Of a DNA stretch of 64,000 nucleotides, positions 1 to 11,060 are shown in pieces. Each line of letters begins with the position of its first letter. Position 1 is the stretch's first letter. The position numbers were made by a program, and so were the translations under genes. The stretch covers positions 129,825,373-129,889,372 of the forward strand of contig OY987299.1 of assembly GCA_963920635.1 (NCBI GenBank). The letters run 5' to 3'. This DNA is from Pseudeuparius sepicola (Eukaryota > Arthropoda > Insecta > Coleoptera > Anthribidae). The notes beneath the pieces are model-generated. The model saw only the letters and a list, made by a program, of their open reading frames with translations, made no database searches and was not told the origin of the DNA.

Positions 1-1107
1 TGATTACATTGTTATGTTGTTTTTTAATTATATGGCGTACTAGACACGAAAGTTAATATAAATAAAAAAACAGGTTGTAATCAACATGTAACATAAATAT
101 AGGTTATACCAATATCAATTAAACAATTAAATAATGTTAAAGTGATAAGCAGATGGCTTCAATATACTAAGGGTTTCATGAAGAGTCTGTTTATTTTATT
201 TGCTAACTAAAATAAAATATAAAAGTAAATAGAGCTTTAAATCTTGAATTTCAAGGATTTCCAAAAAAATCTTTTGTAGTAGGTACCTACTTTTCTCTTG
301 CTGAATAATTTTAACATTATCATGATTAATTATTTTGTGAAGTATTTTTATTTAATTTGCAGTCACTTCTATTGCCAGAAATACCCTTTTTAACAATTGT
401 GAAGTTTATCCAATGTATTTTTATCACAATTTTAACAAGGAAAATAATGAACAACGAACAACATTAGTTTAAAATGTTGTAATGTCTTTTAATTTTGTGT
501 ATAGTTTAGAAATTGGATCAGCACTTTTAGTGCAATTTTTTATTCTCCCAACAAAACAATTTATTATTTTAGGAGTTAAGCCTTCAATAAAAGGAAAGGA
601 ATGCAATTATAAAATTCTATGATCAACATTATTAGTTAAATATCGCCAGAAATATTAGGATTATTTGTATTTGTTATGTTAGTCCTTGTGTTAAATAAAA
701 TTGTATTAATAAATTTTATTGGAAAAGAGTTAAAAATTAAAATTTCCTTTAGTCTTTGTAGATTTAATTGTTTCAGGGAAGGGTGAACAAGTTGTTCGAT
801 TATATTTTTTACAGATACCATGATATTTATTTTCATTTGTTACTGTGGTAATGGAGAAAATTAATGTACCTTTCTGAATTGGAATAGGTTTTATATAACA
901 CCGGCGAAGCGGTATAATAGGAGTATATGACAATTTTTTGTATTCTGCTCTTGCTTCACCCAAAAACTATTTTTAGTATCTTGGATCTTATAGAGGGCGC
1001 TGGTAGCAGCTTAAAAATAAGAATCGCATCAGGTAAAGTTCGTTTTCTGGGAAATATTGAAAAATTTTATTAGAAAAATTTGTTCAGAATTAAAAAATTT
1101 GACGTTG
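1..1107. other. AT-rich non-coding stretch, no gene seen
   Basis: All open frames are short, AT-driven and without recognisable motifs. I see no splice-flanked exon, RNA gene or clear mobile-element end. Confidence 0.5.
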
Positions 1108-1110
1108 TAT

Positions 1111-1155
1111 CAGAGATAAAATGCTTCGAGCTGCGCTCTCGGGATTTTATCAGAA
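1111..1155. repeat. short hairpin, micro-snapback type
   Basis: GATAAAAT at 1115-1122 pairs with ATTTTATC at 1144-1151, and an inner CGAG/CTCG step pairs inside it. The layout of short paired blocks separated by small mismatches resembles the longer hairpins near 4.1, 6.9, 33.5, 50.0 and 60.5 kb. It may be a shortened relative or a chance hairpin. Confidence 0.4.
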
Positions 1156-1862
1156 AATAAAAGACCAATTTATACTCGTGGTCTTTCTAGGCAAAATAGC
1201 GCTTTCGAAAAAAATATCGATAAAATTTCCGGCACTTGTGATATAATATACGATTATTTAAATGAAAAAGGTAACTAATGTTCGTTCCATAGAGAATTTT
1301 GTGGCAAGTTGGTATAACTGTTTCATCTTTATATTTCATAAAGAAATGCATATAATTCTTTGGTCCATGTATGAATATGACAGACAACAGCTGACGAGTA
1401 CCTACCTACTCGGCCTATACATGTACATTTCTCCGTGTACTTACTGTACCGATAAAACCATGGGCGGCAATTACCGGTAGTGGGTAAACTTTCGATTTTA
1501 AAGCATACATTTTAATGCCTCGTGATTTATTCAAGTTACGCCCGTACGTGTTTATGATGCGAGAGGAGGAACTTTATGTCCTCAGTTTAATATTAATACC
1601 GTCCGCGGCCTTTTCTGCATTCTTACCGGCCTCCCGGGACGAGTATGGAATTAGAATAGAGCGCGTTTCGCCTTAGAGAGGACAGAGCGGGTTCCCTTAA
1701 AATATCTGAGATCTCAATGTGGTTTTTCCGATAAGGCGACGAGATAAAAAAATGCGACAGCGACACTATTTTTGTGACAAACCATTACAGTATGTCTAAC
1801 AAGTTCACGGTATCTACTTACAACAATTCGGAACAATTAGAAAATTTCCTGCTAATCTCATT
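1156..1862. other. non-coding stretch with a GC-richer block
   Basis: No gene was recognised. Bases about 1,500-1,740 are clearly richer in G+C and CpG than the flanks and have no repeat signature. A conserved non-coding element is possible but not shown. Confidence 0.35.
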
Positions 1863-1864
1863 AT

Positions 1865-2036
1865 ATTCAGGGTGTACCCGTATATTTAGTGCCCCCCTCC
1901 ATTTACAGTCATTATTTTTGGGTGAGAAAAAATGTTTCAAATAAAAACATTGTCTAAAACTTGTCCCATTTAACCGACTCTCTATCTCTTGTAGCTACCG
2001 AGATGGTGAGGGTCGAACTTGGGGCACACTGTACAA
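1865..2036. mobile_element. small mariner-type MITE, imperfect inverted ends
   Basis: One end reads CAGGGTGTACCC and the other, on the minus strand, TACAGTGTGCCCC. Inside, on the minus strand, is the same subterminal cassette (a GAGATAGAG block, then GGTTAAATGGG) that occurs in the larger fold-back elements of this window. It directly abuts the next fold-back element. It has no coding capacity. Confidence 0.5.
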
Positions 2037-3490
2037 TGTGTCACGGAAAACAATGAACAGCACGGGGATCTTGCAAACGGTGAGAGATAGAACAACGGTT
2101 AAATGGGGGAAAAGTTGCGCAATTTTAAGGTCACTGAAATGGTACGAACAGATTTCTAATATATTTTTTCGTTTTAGAGTTATTTTGAAAAAGTTAAATT
2201 TTGCGTTTTCGATTTTTTTTATTTTAAGTTGTTCACAGATAGAAAAAAGGGAAAACACTTTCTTATGGCATTTTTAATGGGCGTTTTTAGATTTGTTCTA
2301 CAACATTTCGTTTTTGAGAAACCATCTTCAACTTTATTTTTTTAAATACGGATCTGTTTTTTTTTCAGATTTTGAAAGCACTTTTCATTGCAAATACCAT
2401 GAGGTATGACCCGAAATATTTTTAAAATGTTTTGAGACAATTATACTGAAAATTCCTTTTTGTCCATTCATTTTTTTCTAGTGCGGCCCTATATTTAATA
2501 AAAATAAGTCTAAATATTAATCAGTTTTGTCAACAATTTAACTTACAACTTATCTTTCAATCGGAGAACCAAAAAATGACGGAAAAGACTAATAACAGTC
2601 ACATAGGTACGATAATAAAAAATAAATAAAAATCCTCCACTGAGAAGGCTTTGAAACAACGAAACCAACCCCTTGTCATTTGTCATAACTCCCACTGTAT
2701 CATTTAGTTAATAAACTGTATTATTAGAAATGGGGGGTGCTTTTTCAATGACGAAAAATTTAACATGTTAGCATGTATATCTTGTGTCACAGAAATAGTG
2801 AAGTGGTCGAACGAATGTATTGTTGCAATTATTAATAAATGGCAAAAGTTATTGGTTTCATTGGCTTAAAGCTTTCTTCTCACAAAAAGCGAAGAATTTA
2901 CTCCAAAACACAATGCGACACTGTTTGCGGTACAACAACAGAGGAAAACACTTACCAGACAGGGCCGTATTTAAAAATGTTAAGTTTTCGAAGTAGAAAT
3001 GAACTGTAAGTTAAATTGTTGACAATACTGATTAATATTTAGAGTTCTTAGAAAAAAATGAACGAAAAAAAAGGAATTTTTAGTATAATTGTCTCAAAAC
3101 ATTTTGCAATGAAGAGTGCTTTTCAAAATCTGCAAAAAAAATCCAGGAACGTACTTAAACAATAAAGTTGAAGATGGTTTCTCAAAAACAAAATGTTGTA
3201 GAACAAATCTAAAAAAAAGCCATCTTCAAGCCTGTTAAAAAGTGCCATAAGAAAGTGTTTTTATTTTTTTTTTCTATCTGTGATAACAACTTCCAGAAAA
3301 AAATAAATTCGAAAACGCAAAATTTTACTTTTTTCAAAATAACTCAAAAACGAAAAAATATATTAGAAACCTGTGTACCATTTTATTGACCTTAAAATTG
3401 CGCAACTTTTCCCCCATTTAACCGTTGTTCTATCTCTCACCGTTTGCAAGATCCCCATGCTGTTCATTCTTATCCGGGACACATTGTAGG
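2033..3490. mobile_element. fold-back element with ~500-bp inverted arms
   Basis: The left arm (about 2033-2545) returns in reverse complement at about 3000-3490. Shared blocks include ACAATGTGTC at the tips, a GGGATCTTGCAAACGG block and the AAAGTTGCGCAATTTT subterminal core. The loop of about 450 bp has no gene. Arms differ by scattered substitutions and small indels, so the element is old. The shared core groups it with the elements at 31.0, 39.4 and 42.05 kb. Open frames inside the arms are by-products of the repeat. Confidence 0.75.
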
Positions 3491-3551
3491 TATATATGGT
3501 TTTCTATCATCTGTTGAAGTCTCTAAGAATAAGAATGAATCACCCTGTATA

Positions 3552-3945
3552 TTAAAACTTCCAGTTTTCAAGTATTTGTCATAAGTTTGCCATATTTTCT
3601 ATTTGTCATAAATCTGTCAAAACATTGTTATTCCCACGTTATTTCCCAACTTGTTGATAGTGTTAAAGCCCGCCCCATCCATAATTTACCGTTCAAACCA
3701 ACCGATTCGTTTATTTATTACACATTGCCAGCGGGTCAAAACCAAACATAAAATTTTTATAATTTATGCCCTCAATAATCCGCTATTCATAACTCGGGAT
3801 TAGAAAATGCTTAGAATTCGCATGCCGCAGGTTGAATGAGTTATAAATTATAAAAATCACAGAGTATAATTAAGGATAATCAAACTAGACAGGCAGGGAA
3901 TTTATTATCGTATTAATATAATGTTGTGTTTTCTTTTTTTTGCAG
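3552..3945. other. intron-like stretch before candidate exon
   Basis: No gene or repeat was recognised. The stretch ends in a long pyrimidine tract and an AG that looks like a 3' splice site. Confidence 0.4.
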
Positions 3946-3995
3946 ATGGTAAGCATTTGACAAAAGAATGCTGCTTCCAGCTTTACTTGTAATTG
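3946..3995 (+). CDS. candidate first coding exon (signal peptide start)
   Basis: A polypyrimidine tract and GCAG end at 3945, and a strong donor GTGAGT starts at 3996, leaving a 50-bp exon. An ATG at 3968-3970 opens a frame reading MLLPALLVI plus the first base of a Gly-type codon, so the exon ends in phase 1. Its hydrophobic run looks like the start of a secretory signal peptide. The exon itself begins with a five-codon upstream frame, ATG to TGA at 3946-3960, which could damp translation of the main start. No following exon was found in the window, so the next intron would be very long or the call is wrong. The gene cannot be named from nine residues. Confidence 0.45.
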
Positions 3996-4098
3996 GTGAG
4001 TTATGTTGCTGATATATCCGGATTTGACAAAGTCGGACAAAGGTTGGACGTGCTTTTATTTACAAAAAAAAACCTATAAAATTATTTCAAAAATATAG

Positions 4099-4200
4099 TA
4101 TATTTCATTACGAGTCTGGAAATAAAGATTTTTCCGTGCGCGCGTGACGAAGTCATGCAAGCACGGAAAAATCTATTTCTGGACGTGTAATGAACGATAT
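4099..4200. repeat. hairpin micro-element, ~100 bp
   Basis: TTTCATTAC and AGATTTTTCCGTGC on the left pair with GCACGGAAAAATCT and GTAATGAA on the right. Short internal mismatches interrupt the stem at intervals. It is flanked by ATAT on both sides. It belongs by architecture to the micro-hairpin group at 6.9, 33.5, 50.0 and 60.5 kb. Confidence 0.6.
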
Positions 4201-4555
4201 TTTTTATTATACTTCTTTGAAAACGGAAACTTAAAACATATTATCGGCATATTATAATAAATTTAATTGACAAAAAATAAACAATCCAGACAATATGGTA
4301 TTTGGTATGTATGATGCGTTTCCATGGTTACTCTCAAATTATTTCAAAGGTGCTTTGTTGTAAATTAGTTATTGTCAGATAAGGTGAATAAAACGTCAAA
4401 AATATTACAGAAATGTATCTAAATATTGAAACACTTGCGAATTAAAATACAAAATAGGTATATGTTAAATATCAGAGAGCATATAGAGTTTCTTAAATTT
4501 AGTTTACTTTGCTGTATATTTCTATTTTAAAATATAATATTCGGTATTTTTATTC

Positions 4556-4595
4556 AGCGCACGGAAAGTTTTTCCATGCGCTGTTTCCGTGCGCT
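4556..4595. repeat. short hairpin with AGCGCACGGAAA arms
   Basis: AGCGCACGGAAA pairs exactly with TTTCCGTGCGCT around a 16-nt loop. It shares the CCGTGC word with the hairpin near 4.1 kb. A longer weak pairing (CTTCTTTGAAAAC near 4.2 kb with GTTTTCAAAGAA near 4.65 kb) may join both hairpins into one larger structure. Confidence 0.5.
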
Positions 4596-4679
4596 AGCCC
4601 GAAAAAACCCATCTTTCATTATTGCTAAAACAGATGAAAATAAGGTGTTTTCAAAGAAATACAGTAAGAAACATTTTGT

Positions 4680-5391
4680 ATTATTAGCATTGCAAGCAGC
4701 TGACCAGTAGAAAACCAGCTGGTTCTAAATTGATTCTGAACTCTGAACTGAACCGATTATTGCCAACCTTGATTGTTGAAATTTCCATTCGTAATTCTTG
4801 GGGAGAAGATAAATAGCGTCTCAACTAGATTATAATTGACTGTGGCATTGGGCCGTGTTGTACAGTAACCTCGATAAAATTAGTTATTGAGAAATAGATG
4901 CAGAAGACCTACTAACTCTATAGAGATATAGAAACGCGTAAAATAAAATAACCAATAGTTCAAACAAACAAAATCTTAGTCTTAAATAAATAACACTGTG
5001 TCAACTACTGGAGATAAAGTGGGAGATAAATTATTTAAACCGCGACTTAAACAAAGGAGTCTATAGCTTTATGCATTAATAATTCTGCTCGTAAAAAAAT
5101 CCTCGGAACGTGACTCGCCATCAATTATTTCTGCAAATAAAGGAAATTTATGTGTCCCGGAGACCCAGAGTTAACGAGTTTTTTTATTTCTGCCATATCC
5201 GGACAAAATGATGATTACTCCGGCGAAATTATAATGTTCAAATGGCTCTTCAGTTTATGCTTGAGTGGTCCATTTGAAAACGGTTTATTATTTGGCATAT
5301 TGGCACGACGTTACAAAATTTGGGCGCAAATGATATGACAAATAGAGGCGATCCTGTATATACAAGGTGTTCCGTTATTATGTGCAAATAT
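4680..5391. other. no gene recognised
   Basis: A 62-codon frame at 5150-5338 has no motif I know and no convincing splice sites. A lone TACAAGGTGTTCC near 5360 looks like a decayed mariner-type end. Confidence 0.4.
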
Positions 5392-7454
5392 TATACAGGG
5401 TGTTTCATTAAGGGTGAAGGGGTATCATATCTCAGGAATTAATAGTCCTGGAGCTTTGGGGAAAAAATCTTCTTAAGTAATGTGGTCACAAAAAATCGCT
5501 GAAAATTATTTTTAAGTTCACTCTTCATCAAATTCTGAACAATTTTCGTTAAGGATTTTTTGCTTTAGCTCTTCAAATAGAGGTGAAACTGGCGGATATA
5601 CCTTGACTTGAAAAAATGCCTGTAACTCCGGTTTGGCTTAACCGAATTGGTCGAATTTGGGCTTATTGAAAAGAGCGTTCCTTCTTCTAACAAATGATTG
5701 TCCAGTAAGGTCAATTCGAGTTTCGTGGTCAATGCTAGAGGGCGCAATTTGAAAAATTTCCCTGTTATTACAATTTTCTCCGAAATTTTATATGCAATGA
5801 CATATTTTTTCTGTTATAATCGAAAAATACATTAAATTTACAACAAAAAATACCCTAGGTTCAGATCGATATCTTCATTAGTTTCGGAGTTATCGCCAAA
5901 AGAATAATTATTAACATGTTATTTTTAAGAATGAAAGTATTTGTTATCAAAGATTTCCGTGCTCAAGTTATGCCATGAAATAAATAAAAATCTGCGTGAG
6001 TTTTTCGTAAATTGCTATTTTTCTCACTTTTTATTCCGTTAAACGTATTTCTAATTTACTTACCTTACCTGTCGTATTGATATGAAATTATCTCGGAAAT
6101 TATCTAGTAAGCCATGAAACAAAATCGTGTGGTTTCTGGGAAGCAAAAAAAGTAAATGTCACATGAATCAAGCTTTAATAAGTATTGTGTCAAATCTTGA
6201 TTTTTGCAAATTTTATGAGTTAAAATTGTGTGTTGCATTTATAAAAAAATGCCTTATACGAAAGCCCAGACTTACGATATGCCTGCCGTATATTTTCTAT
6301 GTTTTCAACGTGCTCTAATTGCGGAACGATTTTGTTTTATGGCTTACTAGATGATTTCCGAGATAATTTCATATCGATACGAGATACGACAGGTATAAGG
6401 TAAGTAAATTTGAAATACGTTTAACGGAATAAAAAGTGAGAAAAATAGCAATTTATGAAAAGCTCAAGTAGTTTTTTATTTATTTCATGGCAATCTTGAC
6501 CACGGAAATCTTTGACAACAAATATCTACCTTCTTTCAAATAACATGTTAATAATTATTCTTTTGGCGATAACTCCGAAACTAATAGATATCGATTTGAA
6601 TTTTGCGTATTTTTTGTTGTACATTTAATGTACTTTTTGATTATAACAGAATAAATATGTCATTGCATTTCAAATTTCGGAGAAAATTGTACAAAAGGGA
6701 AATTTTTCAAATTGCGCCCTCTAGCGGTGACCACGAAACTCGAAATGACCTTACTGGACAATCATTTGTTAGAAGAAGGAACGCTCTCTTCAATAAGCTC
6801 AAAGTTTCACCTTTATTTGAAGAGCTAGAGCAAAAAATCCTTAACGAAAATTATTCAGAAATTGCTGAAGAGTGCAATAATAGTACATTGTGTACCTAGT
6901 AGGAAAAGCTGAACATTCCCGGACGACCCTAAAGATTGCCTGTCGAGGCGTAAGCCGAGACTGGCAATACGGAGTCGGGGAATGTGGCTTTTCCTACGAG
7001 GTATACATACTATTTTTCCGAAAATCGAAAATTATTCAAAGAAAATTGTTTTCGAAAAACTTGTTCTCAATCATTTTTTTAGTTTATAAATAACTGTAAG
7101 GAAATAATATTTCCTTACAGTACAAAAATAAATATTTCCTAACAGTTACTTTCCGTTGCCTGGCAACGACTAAGTGCAAGGAAATATTGACTTTTTCTTT
7201 CAAAAATGTTATCAAAAATGTCAATATTTCTGATTGATTTTCGGAAAAATTCTTTTTGGTATACCTTTTTTAGTCATTTTTTTAGAAAACTCATTTTTAA
7301 ATTTACTGTTTCAAATACGCCCGCTACCAATCTACGAACTTAAAAATAATTTCCAGCGATTTTTCGTGACCCTATTACTTTTTTTCCCAAAGCTCCAGGA
7401 CTATTAATTCCTGAGATATGATACCTCTTCACCCTTAATGAAACGCCCTGTATA
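5392..7454. mobile_element. large fold-back element, mariner-type ends
   Basis: The ends are TATACAGGGTGTTTCATTAA on the left and its near-reverse complement at 7430-7454, with TA at both edges as expected for Tc1/mariner insertion. Arms of about 720 bp run inward to about 6115 and from about 6335. The right arm is longer because a separate element was inserted at about 6875-7337. The loop has no gene. Open frames (for example 6603-6899) lie in arm sequence and match no transposase, so this is a non-autonomous element. Confidence 0.8.
6875..7337. mobile_element. secondary insertion inside the fold-back right arm
   Basis: Comparison of the two arms of the host element shows about 460 bp present only on the right. 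It begins with a strong hairpin (6892-7006): TAGGAAAAGCT and ACATTCCC pair with GGGAATGT and CTTTTCCTA. A second inverted pair, TTTTTCCGAAAATC near 7012-7027 with GATTTTCGGAAAAA near 7238, closes the rest. A perfect palindrome of ACTGTAAGGAAAT arms sits near 7093-7122. No coding sequence is present. Confidence 0.6.
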
Positions 7455-8692
7455 TGTGGTCTTTTAATTTAAGCATACCCTGCAAAGTTATTCCAGCCTT
7501 AAGAGGCACAAAAAATTGAAATCTCTGAGGAGATAACAAAAACAGATTGGTAATGAAGTACCTACCTACTGTTATTTAAATTCGGAACAAAACGTCAATA
7601 ATTATTAGTGGAAAAATGTCAAGAGTAACATTTTACATGAAAGACCCCCCTTAAAACCACCTGTAGAACACTTGCAACAACATTACGAAACTTCCTGCAC
7701 CTATATTTATATTCAGTTTAGCAAATTTGATCTCAAAAATATGTGATACAGGATTACAGGCAAACACCCTGTATTTGCAGTATTGTGAAAAAACTGTCTT
7801 GAGTTATATAATGCGATAATAAACAGAGTAACTAAACAAAGGTGATTTCTTGTTGGTTTGTGTGGTTGTTTGGTTCATTAATCCAGAAGATTATAATATC
7901 TTACGTAAGACGCTAAACCTCAACTCTATTAAAGTACAATGGATATACTTACTTTTGTTTTTGCCAATTAAATATTAATAATATCTACGCTTGCAAGTGA
8001 AATTGTATACAAATATGATTTTTTTGTTACATAGGTACTACAGCATTTTTTTACTTTCTCTAACTCAACAAATCAATTTCTTTTTGTATTTTGATCTGAA
8101 TAGAATCGAGCTATACATATTTTGTATTATATATCTGCGGCAATGTGTTAAACTGGTCGAATTTGTTTTATTTTTCCAAGATTATACTTCCTCTCAACGA
8201 TTATCGACGGTTCAGTAGTTCCTGTAAAATTAAAAATAATGAACGACTTATATTCTGTTTTAAAAAACCCGAAACATTATAAAAGCGTCTCGCTTCAAGG
8301 ATCTTGTAGGAAGCAAGGTATTCTCGATGCGTCTGTAGGTAGGCATTCGCGATGTAGAAAAATATATCTCCTAAACTAATTAAACTGACATGAAGATATC
8401 GTGGAATTTCTCCATAGAGAAAAGTGGGTTAACCTGAGAGATGCTAGTGAAGTTCCCAAACGGGCTGCCCATACATAGACGTAGATTAACAACTTCAACC
8501 ACAACTAATTTGAATTGTGGGTATATTTATGAAAAATATTTTCCAACGTATATATATGATAAAATTGTGATAACTGCGACTGCAAGTTTCAACCTTCATC
8601 AAGTCAAGTAAATTTTTCGTTAGTAATTTATTAAGCTCAACTATCATCAACCGAGTGGTCGCGAATTGGGCTTTTATTTGCAAAAACAAATA
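7455..8692. other. no gene recognised
   Basis: AT-rich, with short frames only. The 75-codon frame at 7991-8218 is low-complexity hydrophobic and typical of AT-rich DNA. Confidence 0.45.
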
Positions 8693-9073
8693 TATACAGG
8701 GTGAGTCTGAAATAACTGGCATCCTTTTTTTGGGTAAGAGAGATGGTCATTCTGAACAACTTTTCTTAATATTTTTTTTCCTATCGCCGAATTTTTTTTC
8801 TAATTTACCCACCTAAAATGCCTCCTCTATGAAGACACGGCACTGACGAATAGCGTCGGTCTCAAAATACTATACTAGTTGATGATTTACCATTTTCTAC
8901 TCGGTTGTTGGCAGGGCGCCAATGCCGCGTGTTTTCATAGGAGGGGATTTTGAGCGGATGAATTATAGAAAAATCTCGGCGCTAGGGAAAAAAATTATTA
9001 AGAAAAGGGGTTCAGAATGACCATCTCTATTACCCAAAAAAGGATGCCAGTTATTTCAGACTCACCCTGTATA
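8693..9073. mobile_element. 381-bp MITE with TATACAGGGTGAG ends
   Basis: Inverted ends of about 75 bp (8693-8770 and 8995-9073) carry TATACAGGGTGAGTCTGAAA and its complement, with TA at each edge. The two halves are almost symmetric. It is a compact non-autonomous relative of the mariner-type fold-back elements in this window. Confidence 0.85.
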
Positions 9074-9431
9074 TGAACGAATAATGATTTCAAACATTAA
9101 GAAAATTTTAGCCTTACTACTTTATTTTCAACAAATTCATGACGCACTTGTAAGTATAAAATAAGATTGTAAACAAGGATTATTATCAGAAGCTCCCAAC
9201 CATTAGCAAAAACACTTTACTAGATGACATTTGTAAACGACTTTTAATTTAGTGGACGCCAACGTAAGGTTGCGATGCCATTGTTTTGTACTTACCACCT
9301 GTTACTCGTTTCCGAGCACATTATACAAAGCGTAACAAAAGTCACGGTCGAATGAATTATTAAAGGAATATTTGAGGAGTTGAAACGGGTATTCTATTTT
9401 AAGGCAAAAAAATAGATGGATTTTTAATTTT
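9074..9431. other. no gene recognised
   Basis: AT-rich spacer. Nothing beyond chance frames. Confidence 0.4.
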
Positions 9432-9580
9432 TAATTGGGTTTTGGCCACAGAAACCTGAATCAAACTAATTGAAATACAACTGTTTCAAGTTGGCATGAA
9501 AATTCATAAATGCCTAGCACTAAAAGAACTAAATTTGAACGTTAACACAAAACATAACTGCAACAACTTTGTTTTTTGAG
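9432..9580 (-). mobile_element. Penelope-like element tail fragment
   Basis: This stretch matches bases about 52,566-52,700 over most of its length. Shared blocks include AAAATTCATAAATGCCTA and CAACAACTTT. At 52.6 kb the same sequence lies directly downstream of PLE coding remnants on the minus strand, so it is read here as the 3' tail of another copy. Confidence 0.5.
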
Positions 9581-9779
9581 CTTTCGGAGAATAAATTCTT
9601 CCTTCTTTCTCAAAGAACAATGAATATGTTAAGTCTAGAGTTCCTGGATAGAGAGAGTGTTGGAACAATAAAGTAAATATTGTCATTATTAGCCGATTTT
9701 GGGCATTATAGATATAGCTATATTATTTTCTTTCTTTTGCCCCCGAAATAATTTTAGAAGTAGTATAGCAAAGGGTACT

Positions 9780-11060
9780 CCAGGGCGGAAGTGACGTCAC
9801 AAGATGGCCGCCAAGACGGGAAATTTGAAAATGGCCTTGACCTGCGGGTTCAATGAACTTTAAGGGGTCACGTTCAGGTAACCTTGACCTGAAGGTTATC
9901 TAGAGGCCAAGGGGTTACCAGATCGATAACCTTTAAGGGGTTATTGACCCGCGGGTTAACCTTGAAGGGGTCACGTTCAGTTAACCTTGACCTAAAGGTC
10001 AATGGACTTTAAGAGGTCACCTTGTTAACCTTGACCTGAAGGTCGATGAACTTTAAGGGGTCACCTTGTTAACCTTGACCTAAAGGTCAATGAACTTTAA
10101 GAGGTCACCTTGTTAACCTTGACCTGAAGGTCGATGAACTTTAAGAGGCCACCTTGTTAACCTTGACCTGAAGGTCAATGAACTTTAAGGGGTCACCTTG
10201 GTGGCACTTTTTCTGGGAACGGAAGTGACATCACAAGATGGCCACCAAGGCGGTAAATTTGAAAATAACCTTGACTTGCGGGTTCAATGAACTTTAAGGG
10301 GTCACGTTCCATTAACCTTGACCTGAAGCTTATCTAGAGGTCAAGGGGTTACCAGATCGATAACCTTTAATGGGTCATTGACCCGCGGGTTCAATGAACT
10401 TTAAGGGGTCACGTTCAGTTCACCTTGACCTGAAGGTTATCTAGAGGTCAAGGGGTTACCAGATCGATAACCTTTAAGGGGTCATTGACCCGCGGGTTCA
10501 ATGAACTTTAATAGATCACCTTGTTACCTTGACCTGAAGGTCAATGAACTTTAAGACGTCACCTTGACACGTGGCACTTGGGTTCTACCTTGAAAAATTG
10601 AACTTTGCTCACAGTTCTGGGAACGGAAGTGTCGTTACAAGGCCGCCAAGGCGGGAAATTTGAAAATGATCTTGACCTATGGTTGTCAATTAAGTGAGAC
10701 CGATGATCTTTAAGGGGTCACCTGAAGGTTAATAATCTCGTGGTCACCTGACACGTGGCACTTGAGTTTTACCTGGAAAAATTGAACTTTGCTCGCAGTT
10801 CTCGGACGGAAGTGACGTCAATATGGCAAAAAATGCGGGAAATTTGAAAATGCGATGGGGTTACCTTGACATGAAGGTCACATATAAGTTAAAGATCTCT
10901 AAGGGGTCACCTTGGAGACCAATGAAATTTAACGACAATGATCTCGTAGTCACCTTGACACGTGGTACCTTGAATTGCAAAAAAATTGAACTTTGTTCGC
11001 AGTTCTGGGACGGAGTGATGTCAATATATCAAAATTGCGGGGAATTTAAATAGTTGGTGA
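9780..11060. repeat. higher-order repeat with CRE/YY1-like modules, left
   Basis: A module reading GGAAGTGACGTCAC, then AAGATGGCCGCC, then GCGGGAAATTTGAAAATG recurs five times, at about 9786, 10213, 10620, 10806 and 10993, with decay inward. Between modules lie tandem units rich in AGGTCA/TGACCT. The module contains a perfect cAMP-response-type palindrome TGACGTCA and a YY1/Pho-like AAGATGG. No gene lies in it. A role as terminal protein-binding sites or as a promoter is inference. Confidence 0.75.
9975..10203. repeat. ~44-bp tandem array of AGGTCA half-sites, left
   Basis: About five units of TTAACCTTGACCT, then GAAGGTC, then ATGAACTTTAAG, then GGGTCACCTTG repeat head to tail. Each unit contains TGACCTGAAGGTCA, an everted pair of nuclear-receptor-type half-sites two bases apart. 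The mirror array lies at about 25320-25548. Confidence 0.8.

Noticed and set aside
1995..2277. Overlapping 79- and 87-codon frames
   Set aside because: They lie within a fold-back arm and on both strands; they are by-products of the repeat.
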